From Aureispira sp. CCB-QB1 (GTDB taxonomy: Bacteria; Bacteroidota; Bacteroidia; Chitinophagales; Saprospiraceae), in NCBI RefSeq assembly GCF_000724545.1, contig NZ_JHBV01000041.1:1-64000 (forward strand): a stretch of DNA of 64,000 nucleotides. The letters run 5' to 3'. Position numbers and translations under genes: made by a program. This document shows positions 18,759 to 27,417 of the stretch, piece by piece. Position 1 is the stretch's first letter, and every line of letters begins with the position of its first letter. The notes under the pieces are model-generated. The model worked only from the letters and a program-made list of their open reading frames with translations. It was not told the origin of the DNA and did not search any database.

Positions 18759-19876
18759 TGAAGTCAATACGAAAATCTACAGCACTTTTTGAACCATTTG
18801 CAATGGGAACTATTCCTCTAACCAATAGATTTGTGATGGCTCCTATGACACGTTCTAGAGCAAACGAAAAAGGGGCTGTTCCCAATAACCTTATGGCTGC
18901 TTATTACGAACAAAGAGCATCTGCTGGGCTTATCATTACAGAAGCAACCCAAATATCCAAACAAGGCATGGGCTATGCTCGAACTCCTGGTATTTTTACC
19001 AAAGCGCAAATAGAAGGTTGGAGAAAGATTACTCAGAAAGTTCATGCTCAAGGGAGTAAAATTTTCTTGCAACTTTGGCATGTTGGCAGAGTATCTAGTG
19101 CTCAAGTCAATGGCTTGCAACCCATCGCTCCTTCTCCTATCATTGCAAAAGATACCAATGTTTATATTTTTGATGGAGCACCCAATGGCGATGCTACCTT
19201 TATTCCTGTTGAGCAGCCTAAAGAAATGACAACCGATGACATTCAACAAGTTATTCAAGAGTTTAAGAATGGAGCAAAAAATGCTATTGAAGCAGGATTT
19301 GATGGGGTTGAAATTCATGGTGCCAATGGCTACTTAATTGATCAATTTCTGAGAAGCAATACCAATCATAGAAACGATCAATATGGAGGTTCTAAAGAAA
19401 ACCGCCTCCGTTTTTTGATAGAAGTTACTCAAGCTGTTGTTAAAGCAATCGGAGCAGAAAAAACAGGTATTCGCCTTTCTCCATTTATAAAATTTAAAGA
19501 CATGGATGATCCTGAAATTATGGATACCATTATGCTTGCAGCAAGCGCTTTAAACGATATTGATGTAGCCTATTTGCATCTGTGTGAAGCAGATTGGGAC
19601 GATGCGCCCAATATACCGATCGGTTTTAGAGAAGCGTTAAGACAACGGTTCAAACACACCATTATAGCAACAGGAAATAAAACGCCTCAAACTGGCAACG
19701 ATTTAATTCAACAAAACTTAGTTGATTTGATTGGTTTTGGCAGAGCGTTTATAAGCAATCCCGATTTTCCTGAACGAGTCAAAGTTGGTGCAAAGATGAA
19801 TCAAATTACGGATACCCACACGCTTTTTGGTGGCGGAGGTGCCAAAGGATATACCGATTATCCCAAACTTCCTTAG
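18758..19876 (+). CDS. Alkene reductase, Old Yellow Enzyme family
   Basis: A 372-residue FMN-dependent ene-reductase of the NemA/OYE type, which would reduce electrophilic alkenes or nitro compounds with NAD(P)H. Landmarks in order: LFEPFAMGTIPLTNRFVMAPMTRSRA, QLWHVGRVSS, the substrate-binding HGAN (His/Asn pair) in FDGVEIHGANGYLIDQFL, RNDQYGGSKENRLRF, GIRLSPF, and the C-terminal phosphate-binding DLIGFGRAFISNPDFPER. Length is normal for the family. It overlaps the deacetylase gene by one base. With the divergent AraC regulator this looks like a small stress- or substrate-inducible unit. Confidence 0.95.
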   Translation: MKSIRKSTALFEPFAMGTIPLTNRFVMAPMTRSRANEKGAVPNNLMAAYYEQRASAGLIITEATQISKQGMGYARTPGIFTKAQIEGWRKITQKVHAQGSKIFLQLWHVGRVSSAQVNGLQPIAPSPIIAKDTNVYIFDGAPNGDATFIPVEQPKEMTTDDIQQVIQEFKNGAKNAIEAGFDGVEIHGANGYLIDQFLRSNTNHRNDQYGGSKENRLRFLIEVTQAVVKAIGAEKTGIRLSPFIKFKDMDDPEIMDTIMLAASALNDIDVAYLHLCEADWDDAPNIPIGFREALRQRFKHTIIATGNKTPQTGNDLIQQNLVDLIGFGRAFISNPDFPERVKVGAKMNQITDTHTLFGGGGAKGYTDYPKLP

Positions 19877-19883
19877 TATTTCA

Positions 19884-20210
19884 CTACCCATCTGCCTCTA
19901 AAGAGTCCACACCTATCCAGATATTTTTCTTTAATTCTAAACAATCAGACGAAAGACAAGTGTCTGCTGTTGTCAATGGCAAGCTATCTATTTCCTTTTT
20001 GGAAACAGGAATCTGAAAAGGAATGGTAGCTTGTGCAAAAGCAGAAGAAACAGGCTCAATTCTTACAATTCCAATAAAAGGCAAATTTAAATCTATCATG
20101 CGACAAGATTCTTTTCCCTTTATGGTAGAATCTACTTGGGCAATGTAGGCTTGCGCAGAGACGGTTTGATTGATACACAAAAGGACAACGAATAGGGCTA
20201 AATATTTCAT
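19884..20210 (-). CDS. Small secreted protein of unknown function
   Basis: A 108-residue protein with a clear signal peptide (MKYLALFVVLLCINQTVSAQA). The mature part has three cysteines, two of them close together (TCLSSDC), and no recognised domain. It is convergent with the Old Yellow Enzyme gene, 7 bp away. The signal peptide and reading-frame integrity support a real gene; function is unknown. Confidence 0.65.
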   Translation of the reverse strand: MKYLALFVVLLCINQTVSAQAYIAQVDSTIKGKESCRMIDLNLPFIGIVRIEPVSSAFAQATIPFQIPVSKKEIDSLPLTTADTCLSSDCLELKKNIWIGVDSLEADG

Positions 20211-20236
20211 AAGATGTTCTTAGTTATGAATTACAA

Positions 20237-20283
20237 TAGTTCGTTAAAACCACGCAGTAGTAGCTAAGCGAATCAACGAACTA
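20237..20283. repeat. 47-bp mini copy of the palindromic repeat family
   Basis: It has the terminal pieces TAGTTCGTT (20237) and TCAACGAACTA (20273-20283). In between is only a short piece of the insert module (ACCACGCAGTAGTAGCTAAGCG), so it looks like an internally deleted member. Confidence 0.6.
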
Positions 20284-20351
20284 CGATGATTATATACAAC
20301 AGTCTTATTGAAAATTTCATACCAAAATGAAAATAGCCCTACTATCCTATA

Positions 20352-20930
20352 TTACAAAGACAATAAGAACTTTCTCAATTTTTCGGTAGCACGCCCCCTG
20401 TGACTAATTTTACCTTTTTCATCAGAAGACATTTCCGCAAAAGTTCGATCACTTTCTCTTGGTCTAAAAATAGGATCGTAACCAAATCCTCCTGTTCCTT
20501 GACGTTCTTTTAGAATATACCCTTCCACAATTCCTTCGAAGGTGTACTCTTTGCCATCCAAAATTAGTGCAATGACAGTTTTAAATTGGGCCGCTCGATT
20601 ATCTGTATCCCCTAATTCTGTTAGGACTTTATCCATATTATTATTGGCATCTCTCGCAGGACCTGCATAACGAGCAGAATATACCCCTGGTGCGCCATCT
20701 AAAGCATGAATTTGCAAGCCAGTATCTTCTGCAAAACAATTCATTCCATATTTTTCGTAGACATAACGTGCTTTTTGGAGTGCATTCCCAACAATAGTGG
20801 GTTGTGTTTCGGGAATGTCTTCCGTACAACCAATGTCTTCTAAAGACAGGAAATCATATTGCGCTCCCATTATTTTTTGGATTTCATTAACTTTGTTTTG
20901 ATTAGCAGTAGCAAACACTAGTTTACTCAT
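20352..20930 (-). CDS. rdgB: Non-canonical purine NTP pyrophosphatase (RdgB/HAM1)
   Basis: A 192-residue house-cleaning enzyme that hydrolyses dITP, ITP and XTP to monophosphates. The start is placed at the Met that begins MSKLVFATANQNKVNEI, the canonical N-terminus. A longer in-frame extension to 21014 would add 28 residues that do not align with the family and that overlap a 17-bp intergenic repeat (20952-20968). Family blocks: CFAEDTGLQIHALDGAPGVYSARYAG, EGIVEGYI, GTGGFGYDPIFRP, FAEMSSDEKGKISHRGRA. All expected active-site residues appear present. Confidence 0.95.
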   Translation of the reverse strand: MSKLVFATANQNKVNEIQKIMGAQYDFLSLEDIGCTEDIPETQPTIVGNALQKARYVYEKYGMNCFAEDTGLQIHALDGAPGVYSARYAGPARDANNNMDKVLTELGDTDNRAAQFKTVIALILDGKEYTFEGIVEGYILKERQGTGGFGYDPIFRPRESDRTFAEMSSDEKGKISHRGRATEKLRKFLLSL

Positions 20931-20951
20931 TGTTTCTATAAATTTTATGAT

Positions 20952-20968
20952 GAAGTTGTTTAAAATTG
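20952..20968 (+). repeat. 17-bp direct repeat, copy A
   Basis: GAAGTTGTTTAAAATTG here recurs exactly at 23310-23326 in the same orientation. In both places CTTTTT follows within a few bases. Origin is unknown. Confidence 0.5.
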
Positions 20969-21186
20969 CGTCTTTTTGACTGTGAGCATAATTGGGAAGC
21001 TTAATCAAAGGCAACAGATTTGAAGAAAAGCATAAGCAGACCTAAGGAACTGCCCTCGCTATAAACTTAAAATCGCAAGTCGTATGTTTTTATTCTTAAC
21101 ATACGGCTCACGATTAAATTTTATGGTAACAATCCAACAGATTGATATTATTGTATGGATTAACTAGATTTTTTCAGAGGGCAATA

Positions 21187-22023
21187 TTAGTTCTTTTTCA
21201 AAGCAAGTTCCTTTAATTCATCGGCAACCTCTTTGCCTAGATATTTGTCGATAAGTTTGTGTATTAGATACAACAACGGAATAAAACAGATCGCAATCGT
21301 TACTTTATAAACATAATTGGTCGTTCCTATTGAAAATAGCATATCCATAGACCAATCGGCTCCCAGCACAAATGCAATATACAACACTAAATAACTGTCA
21401 ATCAATTGAGAAACCATTGTAGAAAGTGTTGCTCTTAACCATATTCTATTCTTGCCCGTCCATACTTTTACTCTTCGAAATACAAGTGCATCAACGATTT
21501 GACCAACCAAAAAAGCGATCAAAGACCCTGTTATAATCCATAATCCTTGCCCAAAAACACCAGCAAAGGCAGCTTGCATGTTGGGGATTCCTTTAGCGGT
21601 ATACCCTTCTACCCACCAGTCGGCAGGCGACAAACTGATTGACGCAAATACCATAATAAAAGCATAGGCAATAAGACTAGCCGCCAAATACGACAAAAAC
21701 CGCACCCCACTAACTCCAAAATATTCATTAATAACATCTGTCATAATAAATACAATTGGCCATAACAATACTCCTGCCGTAAAATTCAATGGACCTTCTC
21801 CCCCCATAGGATCTAAGCCCCAAGGAGACATACCCAAGGTACCTTCTAGAGAAAAAATCTTTACTCCAATAAATTCTGCAATAAAAGCATTGGCTAAAAA
21901 GAATCCTCCTAAAATAAAAAACAAACGATTGCTTTTAAACTCTGTGACTCTTTTTCCTCCTTCATCAAGTCCCTCCTGAACTTGATTTTCACCTAAAATT
22001 TGTTCGTCTTCTTCTATTTTCAT
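21187..22023 (-). CDS. yhhQ: Queuosine-precursor transporter, YhhQ/VUT family
   Basis: A 278-residue inner-membrane protein with about seven transmembrane segments. It belongs to the vitamin-uptake-like (DUF165) family whose E. coli member YhhQ imports preQ0/preQ1 for queuosine synthesis in tRNA. Recognised blocks: FFLANAFIAEFIGVKIF, the conserved FIMTDVINEYFGVSGVRFL, LIAFLVGQIVDALVFRRVK, and LRATLSTMVSQLIDSYLVLYIAF with the family's SQxxDS motif. An insertion between the first two helices (about residues 55-85) is usual in Bacteroidota. The 318-bp leader shows no preQ1 riboswitch consensus. Confidence 0.88.
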   Translation of the reverse strand: MKIEEDEQILGENQVQEGLDEGGKRVTEFKSNRLFFILGGFFLANAFIAEFIGVKIFSLEGTLGMSPWGLDPMGGEGPLNFTAGVLLWPIVFIMTDVINEYFGVSGVRFLSYLAASLIAYAFIMVFASISLSPADWWVEGYTAKGIPNMQAAFAGVFGQGLWIITGSLIAFLVGQIVDALVFRRVKVWTGKNRIWLRATLSTMVSQLIDSYLVLYIAFVLGADWSMDMLFSIGTTNYVYKVTIAICFIPLLYLIHKLIDKYLGKEVADELKELALKKN

Positions 22024-22341
22024 TTACATTTTTATCTTTATACTTAATATACGGTAGTATCGATAATTCAAGAGGGTTCTTACCGTTTACATTCGTAATA
22101 ATAAGTACTATTTTTTATAACTATTAATAAAGGACAAACATTTTATTGAATTCCTTTTCCAAAAATAAACATTCTCTGATTTTAGATACTTTACAGTAAA
22201 AATCTAAACCTTTGATTAAGAAGTACATTTACATTTAGTCCTATTTTTTGGGCGGGAATTATATCAATTTAATAAAAAAAAACTTTTTAATATCATCTTC
22301 GGCACTTTTTGTTTTGGTTTTAATAGAAAAAATAATTTAAT
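22024..22341. other. 318-bp divergent intergenic region
   Basis: Between the YhhQ-like gene and the C26 hydrolase gene. Only a weak inverted pair (ACGGTA 22051-22056, TACCGT 22081-22086) is seen. No riboswitch or gene is supported. Confidence 0.5.
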
Positions 22342-23100
22342 ATGATAAAACTAGGCATTACAGGTGGATTATTTCCACCCAACGAACAACGAACTATCTT
22401 TCAAAAAAAGCAACTCTGCTATTTAGAAAAGGAGTTTGCAAACTATTGGGCATCCTTTGGGGTAATGCCTATTTTGATCCCCAATCTATCTCCCCAATTA
22501 TTGCCATCTTTCTTAGAGCAGTTAGATGCCTTAGCATTATTAGGAGGTACAGACATTAGTCCATTGCAATATGGAGAGCAACCCATAGGAGAATGGCACG
22601 GAGATTCTTTGAGAGACGACTATGAGCTTTCTATTTTGGACTGGTTTGTGCAAAAAGAATATCCAGTGTTTGGTATTTGTCGAGGATTCCAGCTTTTAAA
22701 TGTTTATTTTGGAGGTAGTTTGTATCAAGATTTGCCAAGCCAGTATTCTAAACAAGTCAAGCATCACTGCTCAAAAAAATATGACTTACATACGCATCCT
22801 ATAAACCTAGTAAAAAATGAATTGTTAGATGAATTGGGCGTAAATAAAAGCGCTCATTTGGTAAATTCTATTCATCACCAAGGAATCAAAAGACTAGCCA
22901 AAGATTTAGTCCCAATTGCTCATGCAGACGACGGCTTGATAGAAGCTTTTTATTATAATAATGCACCTAAAGGAAAAGTAATGGGTGTACAGTGGCATCC
23001 AGAGTTTTTCTTTAATGCTGCTGAAAAATTTATTGATGATAAAGTTATTATTGAGCACTTCTTGCAATTCGCTAGCATCAAACCATCTTTAGTGAAATGA
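22342..23100 (+). CDS. Class I glutamine-amidotransferase-like hydrolase (peptidase C26, PuuD-like)
   Basis: A 252-residue protein of the gamma-glutamyl-gamma-aminobutyrate hydrolase/peptidase C26 family, which cleaves gamma-glutamyl amides. The catalytic triad is visible: nucleophile Cys113 in VFGICRGFQLLN, His219 in VQWHPEFFF and Glu221. GGTDISPLQYGE and SIHHQG are further C26 signatures. No polyamine-catabolism genes are nearby, so the natural substrate is uncertain; a PuuD-like or folate-like gamma-glutamyl substrate is possible. It is a single-gene unit. Confidence 0.88.
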   Translation: MIKLGITGGLFPPNEQRTIFQKKQLCYLEKEFANYWASFGVMPILIPNLSPQLLPSFLEQLDALALLGGTDISPLQYGEQPIGEWHGDSLRDDYELSILDWFVQKEYPVFGICRGFQLLNVYFGGSLYQDLPSQYSKQVKHHCSKKYDLHTHPINLVKNELLDELGVNKSAHLVNSIHHQGIKRLAKDLVPIAHADDGLIEAFYYNNAPKGKVMGVQWHPEFFFNAAEKFIDDKVIIEHFLQFASIKPSLVK

Positions 23101-23210
23101 CAATGAGATACGCAAATTCATAAGTAAAACTTAATTTTAGATTTACTTTTCGCCATAATCATAATTCTTTCTTATTTTTGATACTTTGGATAAATAGTTT
23201 TCCACACTAT

Positions 23211-23298
23211 AATATAAATGTGCTTTTTTATCTTTTTGGTAACTAAGCTTGTGATCTCACGAGCGCAATGAGCTAAAAAAGTAAAAATCAACGAACTA
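23211..23298. repeat. Right half of the palindromic repeat with a 30-bp insert module
   Basis: The block AATATAAATGTGCTTTTT...ATCTTTTTGGTAA matches the right half of the copy at 39253-39392 and ends with the same TCAACGAACTA (23288-23298). At the GGTAA|AAAAGTAAA junction it carries an extra piece (CTAAGCTTGTGATCTCACGA...GAGCT) that also occurs, expanded, at 39110-39170. It fills part of the 373-bp gap 23101-23473, which has no gene. Confidence 0.65.
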
Positions 23299-23309
23299 CT
23301 ATTTATTAA

Positions 23310-23326
23310 GAAGTTGTTTAAAATTG
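23310..23326 (+). repeat. 17-bp direct repeat, copy B
   Basis: Exact copy of GAAGTTGTTTAAAATTG from 20952-20968, directly beyond the right end of the palindromic element. Confidence 0.5.
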
Positions 23327-23473
23327 TATCTTTTTTTAAATAGGAATACAACTTTTGATCCTAGTAGGGTAAAAAGTAATTTCATATTTGCTTATTACTT
23401 AAGCAAATTCTAACATTACTTCGTGGAAATAAGTAACCTATATTGTTTTTGCAAACTTTTGAAATAAAAAACT

Positions 23474-24160
23474 TTGAAGAAATCACATTATACGATAGCA
23501 CTCGCTTTATTGGTCTTGATTTTGGACCAAACTCTAAAAATTTGGGTAAAATTAAACATGCCCTTGGGCGATTATTTTGAAGTCTTAGGATTAAACTGGT
23601 TTCACATCCACTTTATAGAGAACCCTGGAATGGCATTTGGAATTGAATGGGGTGGCGAATATGGTAAATTAGCACTAAGTTTGTTCCGCATTGTTGCTAT
23701 TTCTTTTATAGGATATATGCTGTACAAACTGGTCAAGCAAAATGCCTCTTTTATTGTCCTTACTAGTATTACCTTAATTTTTGCTGGAGCTGTTGGTAAT
23801 ATTTTAGACTCTGTTTTCTATGGTCTTGTATTTTCAGAAAGTACTGCCATTGATGTGGCAACATTTATGCCTCCAGAAGGAGGATATACAGATTTTTTAC
23901 ATGGCAAGGTGGTTGATATGTTTTATTTTCCATTAATTGATTCCCATTTTCCAGAATGGTTTCCTATTTGGGGAGGCAAACCCCTGCAATTTTTTGAATT
24001 TATTTTCAACATTGCCGATGCCTCTGTTTTTATAGGAACAGCTATTATATTTGTTTTTTACAAACATTTCTTTAACAAAGAGGAAGAAGAAAACGTTACC
24101 ATCAATAACAACAAGGAGTCTTCGATTAATGAAGAAAATCTTTCTGTTAGTGATTCCTAG
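23474..24160 (+). CDS. lspA: Lipoprotein signal peptidase (signal peptidase II), first copy
   Basis: A 228-residue inner-membrane aspartyl protease that removes signal peptides from lipid-modified prolipoproteins. Four hydrophobic helices are visible. Family blocks: ILDQTLKIWVKLNMPLGD, IENPGMAFGIEWGG and GAVGNILDSVFYG. The catalytic pair is Asp112 (NILDS) and Asp148 (KVVDMFYFP). The 30-residue insert between the two aspartates is usual in Bacteroidota LspA. A polar tail rich in Asn, Glu and Ser follows the last helix. The start is a TTG at 23474: no ATG or GTG is compatible, and the next gene has a matching TTG-Lys-basic-Ser-His start. A close paralogue lies directly downstream. Confidence 0.92.
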   Translation: MKKSHYTIALALLVLILDQTLKIWVKLNMPLGDYFEVLGLNWFHIHFIENPGMAFGIEWGGEYGKLALSLFRIVAISFIGYMLYKLVKQNASFIVLTSITLIFAGAVGNILDSVFYGLVFSESTAIDVATFMPPEGGYTDFLHGKVVDMFYFPLIDSHFPEWFPIWGGKPLQFFEFIFNIADASVFIGTAIIFVFYKHFFNKEEEENVTINNNKESSINEENLSVSDS

Positions 24161-24219
24161 ATTTTTACCACGTACCATCTAAGTAAGCGATCGTAACTAC
24201 CAATATCTAATTTCATTTT

Positions 24220-24273
24220 AATACACTGTAAAAGAGCACAAAGCTTGCTTAACAATTTCCCTTACAGTGTATT
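24220..24273 (+). terminator. Hairpin between the two lspA genes
   Basis: AATACACTGTAA (24220-24231) pairs perfectly with TTACAGTGTATT (24262-24273) around a 30-nt loop. It could terminate or attenuate transcription from the first copy. It also covers a GTG at 24267 that would otherwise be a candidate start for the second copy. Confidence 0.4.
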
Positions 24274-24296
24274 TAATATACAAAAGCACTTATAAC

Positions 24297-25013
24297 TTGA
24301 AACGCTCACATTTCGTCTTAGGTCTAATTTTTTTCATTCTAATAATTGATCAAGTACTCAAAATTTGGGTAAAACTAAACATGCCTTTGGGCGATTCTTT
24401 TAAAGTTTTGGGCTTGGATTGGTTTCGGATTCATTTTACAGAAAACAAAGGAATGGCATTTGGGATTGAGTTTGGTGGAGATTATGGCAAGTTATTTTTA
24501 AGCCTTTTTAGAATTGTAGTTGTTGGATTTATTGCCTATTTTTTAAATAAGCTAGTCCGAAAAAAAGCTAGCTTTTTACTATTAGCTTGTATTTCTCTAA
24601 TTTTTGCAGGTGCTTTGGGCAATATTCTTGACTCTATTTTTTATGGCGTTTGTTTTTCTGACAGCGGTACCTTTCACAATCCACGTTTGGCTACTTTTAT
24701 GCCTTCTGAAGGAGGATATGCTGGGGTTTTGTATGGCAAAGTAGTAGACATGCTCTACTTTCCAATGTTTGAAGGTTTTTGGCCCAAGTGGATGCCCTTT
24801 GTTGGAGGTAAGTATTTCATGTTTTTTCAACCCATCTTTAATATTGCCGATAGTGCTATTAGTCTAGGTGTATTTATTGCTATCGTATTTTGCCGCCGTT
24901 TTCAAAGAGAATTTGACGAACAACAAAATGTCTCCAATGAACCAAGCATAGCCGTTGATAATTCGGATTCTACTCCTGTTAACAATTCTAAAGATTCCAT
25001 CGATCAACTTTAA
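24297..25013 (+). CDS. lspA: Lipoprotein signal peptidase, second copy
   Basis: A 238-residue paralogue of the preceding gene. It retains every family block: IIDQVLKIWVKLNMPLGD, TENKGMAFGIEFGG and GALGNILDSIFYG, with catalytic Asp112, and KVVDMLYFP with Asp151. The start is placed at the TTG at 24297, because MKRSHF then aligns with MKKSHY of the first copy. The GTG at 24267 would add ten unaligned residues and lies inside a hairpin stem. The C-terminal tail is polar (NSDSTPVNNSKDSIDQL). Both copies look active, so this is a recent functional tandem duplication rather than a decaying one. Confidence 0.9.
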   Translation: MKRSHFVLGLIFFILIIDQVLKIWVKLNMPLGDSFKVLGLDWFRIHFTENKGMAFGIEFGGDYGKLFLSLFRIVVVGFIAYFLNKLVRKKASFLLLACISLIFAGALGNILDSIFYGVCFSDSGTFHNPRLATFMPSEGGYAGVLYGKVVDMLYFPMFEGFWPKWMPFVGGKYFMFFQPIFNIADSAISLGVFIAIVFCRRFQREFDEQQNVSNEPSIAVDNSDSTPVNNSKDSIDQL

Positions 25014-25021
25014 AAAAGAAT

Positions 25022-25044
25022 AGTCCGCCATAAATTAGCGGACT
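25022..25044 (-). terminator. Terminator of the GH92 gene
   Basis: AGTCCGC (25022-25028) pairs with GCGGACT (25038-25044). On the minus strand the hairpin is followed by ATTCTTTTTTAAAG. This suits the minus-strand gene ending at 25076 better than the plus-strand lspA. Confidence 0.65.
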
Positions 25045-25075
25045 GTCATTGCACAAATTATATATAGCTATTAGA

Positions 25076-27406
25076 TTATTTCGATTCTATTGCAGGTTTA
25101 TTCGACATCTCAAATAAAAGATGTCCCCCTTTGACTAGGTCATGATGAGATAACATTGTCCCATCAAGTTTTTTTCCATTCAAGTAAACTTCTTTTACAT
25201 ACACATTATCTTTATGCTGATTTTTAGCCTCAATTCTTAGCGTTTTTCCATTTTCCAAATGAATTACAGCATCTCTTACTAAAGGACTTCCTAATGCATA
25301 ATCCGAAGAACCAGGAGTTACAGGATAAAACCCTAGTGCGCTAAAAACGTACCATGCACTCATTTGCCCTGCATCGTCATTTCCACACAAACCATCAACA
25401 TTAGGAGCGTACATCGTATCCAAAATCATACGAACACGTGCTTGTGTTTTTTCAGGATGCCCCGTCCAGTTATACAAATAAGGGATGTGATGCCCTGGTT
25501 CATTTCCATGCACATAATTTCCAATGATTCCATCACGAGTAATATCTTCATGTTTAGCAATATACTTTTCATCAATATCGACTGTAAATAAAGAATCTAA
25601 ATGTTTACTGAAATGATCTTTTCCACCCATCATCTCAACCATTTTATCAATATCCTGAGGAACATACAATCCGTAGTTCCACGCATTTCCTTCTATAAAC
25701 CCTTGACCATGTGTGTCCATTGGATCAAAGGATTCTCTAAAAGTTCCATCCGACAGTTTGGGTCTCATAAAACCAATAGAAGGGTCGTAAACATTTTCAT
25801 AAGATTTAGACCGATCTTCAAATTCTCTTGCAACAGCAGTATTTCCCAATTCCTCTGCCATCTTCATAATACACCAATCATTATAAGCATATTCCAATGT
25901 TTTAGATACAGACGAATGCCCTTTATCATCTGGAACATATTTATAATCTATATAAGCACCAAGCTCATCAAAATATCTAACCTTAGCTGTGCTTACTGAC
26001 GCAGCCAAAGCTTGCTTTTGATTAAAATTTCCTACCTTCTTAACCATTGCATCTGCAAGAACTGAAGTCGCATGATAGCCTATCATACACCAATTTTCAT
26101 TAGCATAATGACTCCATATAGGTAACATACCATGTACACTTTGCTCATAATGCGCCAACATAGATTTTATCATATCATTATTGCGGCTTGGTTGGGTGAT
26201 GTTAAACAATGGGTGCAAAGCTCGATAAGTATCCCACAATGAAAAAATAGTATAATTTGTAAATCCTTTGGAAGTATGTATGTTTTGATCTAAACCTCTA
26301 TACTGACCATCCACATCTTCATAGAGAATAGGTGAAAGATTAGTATGATAAATTGCTGTGTAAAAATTCACTTTATCTTCTTCCGTCAAACTAGTCACTT
26401 CTATTTTAGAAAGTTCTTCGTTCCACTTCTTTTTTGTCTCTTCTTTTGTTTTTTCAAAATCCCAATGCGGTATTTCAGCTTCTAAGTTTTTCAAAGCTCC
26501 CGAAGTACTGACAGAAGACAAAGCAAACTTAACTTTAATTTTTTCAGCGTTCTTTGTATCAAAATTGAAAAATGCTCTAATGTCCTTGCCCGCCATTTCA
26601 GGAAAATTATATTCTTGGTCAAAACGTCGATAAAAGCCATCGTATTTAACAGCGTCATATTTTTTGTGCCCATAGCTTTTGAAAGGCTTAGAGAATTGCA
26701 TGGCAAAAAACACCTTTTTATCTCTAGCCCATCCCTTAGTTTGTCGGTACCCCGTTACTAAAGAATCATTCTCAACTCGAATAAAAGTCCAAACATTCTT
26801 ATTATCATGATGATATACATTGTACACCATATCTAAGATAACATGCGCTTCTTCTGACTCTGGAAAGGTGTATTGATGAAAACCAACCCGTTCGCTAGCT
26901 GTTAATTCTGCTAAAATTCCATAACTCTCTAAATTAACTTTGTAATACCCAGGAGATACTTTTTCTTCACTATGCGAAAACGTAGAGTAAAACCCCTTTT
27001 TGCCTTCTTGCCTCACCATAGGTTCAAGTACCAATTCTCCAGTCGTGGGCATTACTAAAAAATCCCCCAAATCAGAATGCCCTGTTCCACTAAAGTTCGT
27101 ATGGGTAAACCCTAGAATAGTTGAATCTCGGTACTGATAACCAGCACAATACTCATACGTTTCTGTGTTGTAACTACCGTCCTCATTAAACATCACCTCA
27201 AAGTTAGTTTGGGGGCTCAACTGTACCATTCCAAAAGGTGCCGTTGCTCCAGGAAAAACATGCCCCATCTTGCTTGTTCCTACCAAAGGGTCGACAAATT
27301 GAGTATAATCAGGCTTTGATTTAGTAGAAACAAGAGTACTTTTTGCTTCTTTTTTGCAAGCATTTAATACAAATAGTATCAACAGAGAAAGCAATATGTT
27401 TTTCAT
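25076..27406 (-). CDS. GH92 family glycosidase (alpha-mannosidase type), lipoprotein
   Basis: A 776-residue lipoprotein (lipobox VLNAC, Cys17) of glycoside hydrolase family 92, calcium-dependent exo-alpha-mannosidases. The N-terminal beta-sandwich carries the diagnostic FVDPLVGTSKMGHVFPGATAPFGMVQLSPQT and LGFTHTNFSGTGHSDLGDF. The (alpha/alpha)6 barrel has TIFSLWDTYRALHPL, MLPIWSHYANENWCMIGYHA and EGNAWNYGLYVPQD. It also has GNEPGHHIPYLYNWTGHP and LCGNDDAGQMSAWYVFSALGFYPV, the last being the acid/base and metal-site region. It probably acts in the periplasm or at the surface on mannose-containing glycans. It starts 11 bp after the DUF5682 gene, so the two are very likely cotranscribed. No SusCD pair accompanies it. 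Confidence 0.95.
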   Translation of the reverse strand: MKNILLSLLILFVLNACKKEAKSTLVSTKSKPDYTQFVDPLVGTSKMGHVFPGATAPFGMVQLSPQTNFEVMFNEDGSYNTETYEYCAGYQYRDSTILGFTHTNFSGTGHSDLGDFLVMPTTGELVLEPMVRQEGKKGFYSTFSHSEEKVSPGYYKVNLESYGILAELTASERVGFHQYTFPESEEAHVILDMVYNVYHHDNKNVWTFIRVENDSLVTGYRQTKGWARDKKVFFAMQFSKPFKSYGHKKYDAVKYDGFYRRFDQEYNFPEMAGKDIRAFFNFDTKNAEKIKVKFALSSVSTSGALKNLEAEIPHWDFEKTKEETKKKWNEELSKIEVTSLTEEDKVNFYTAIYHTNLSPILYEDVDGQYRGLDQNIHTSKGFTNYTIFSLWDTYRALHPLFNITQPSRNNDMIKSMLAHYEQSVHGMLPIWSHYANENWCMIGYHATSVLADAMVKKVGNFNQKQALAASVSTAKVRYFDELGAYIDYKYVPDDKGHSSVSKTLEYAYNDWCIMKMAEELGNTAVAREFEDRSKSYENVYDPSIGFMRPKLSDGTFRESFDPMDTHGQGFIEGNAWNYGLYVPQDIDKMVEMMGGKDHFSKHLDSLFTVDIDEKYIAKHEDITRDGIIGNYVHGNEPGHHIPYLYNWTGHPEKTQARVRMILDTMYAPNVDGLCGNDDAGQMSAWYVFSALGFYPVTPGSSDYALGSPLVRDAVIHLENGKTLRIEAKNQHKDNVYVKEVYLNGKKLDGTMLSHHDLVKGGHLLFEMSNKPAIESK

Positions 27407-27417
27407 TTTACAATTAT

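Noticed and set aside
18818-19318. 166-codon minus-strand frame within the Old Yellow Enzyme gene
   Set aside because: Its residues are the complement of a well-conserved enzyme, and nothing supports independent expression.
20931-21014. N-terminal extension of RdgB (28 residues)
   Set aside because: It does not align with the family, overlaps an intergenic 17-bp repeat, and the internal Met gives the canonical start.
22024-22140. preQ1 riboswitch upstream of the queuosine-precursor transporter
   Set aside because: I looked on the minus strand for the preQ1-I stem and A-rich tail and found only a weak 6-bp inverted pair.
24267-24296. GTG start adding 10 residues to the second LspA
   Set aside because: It sits in a hairpin stem and the extra residues have no counterpart in the first copy.
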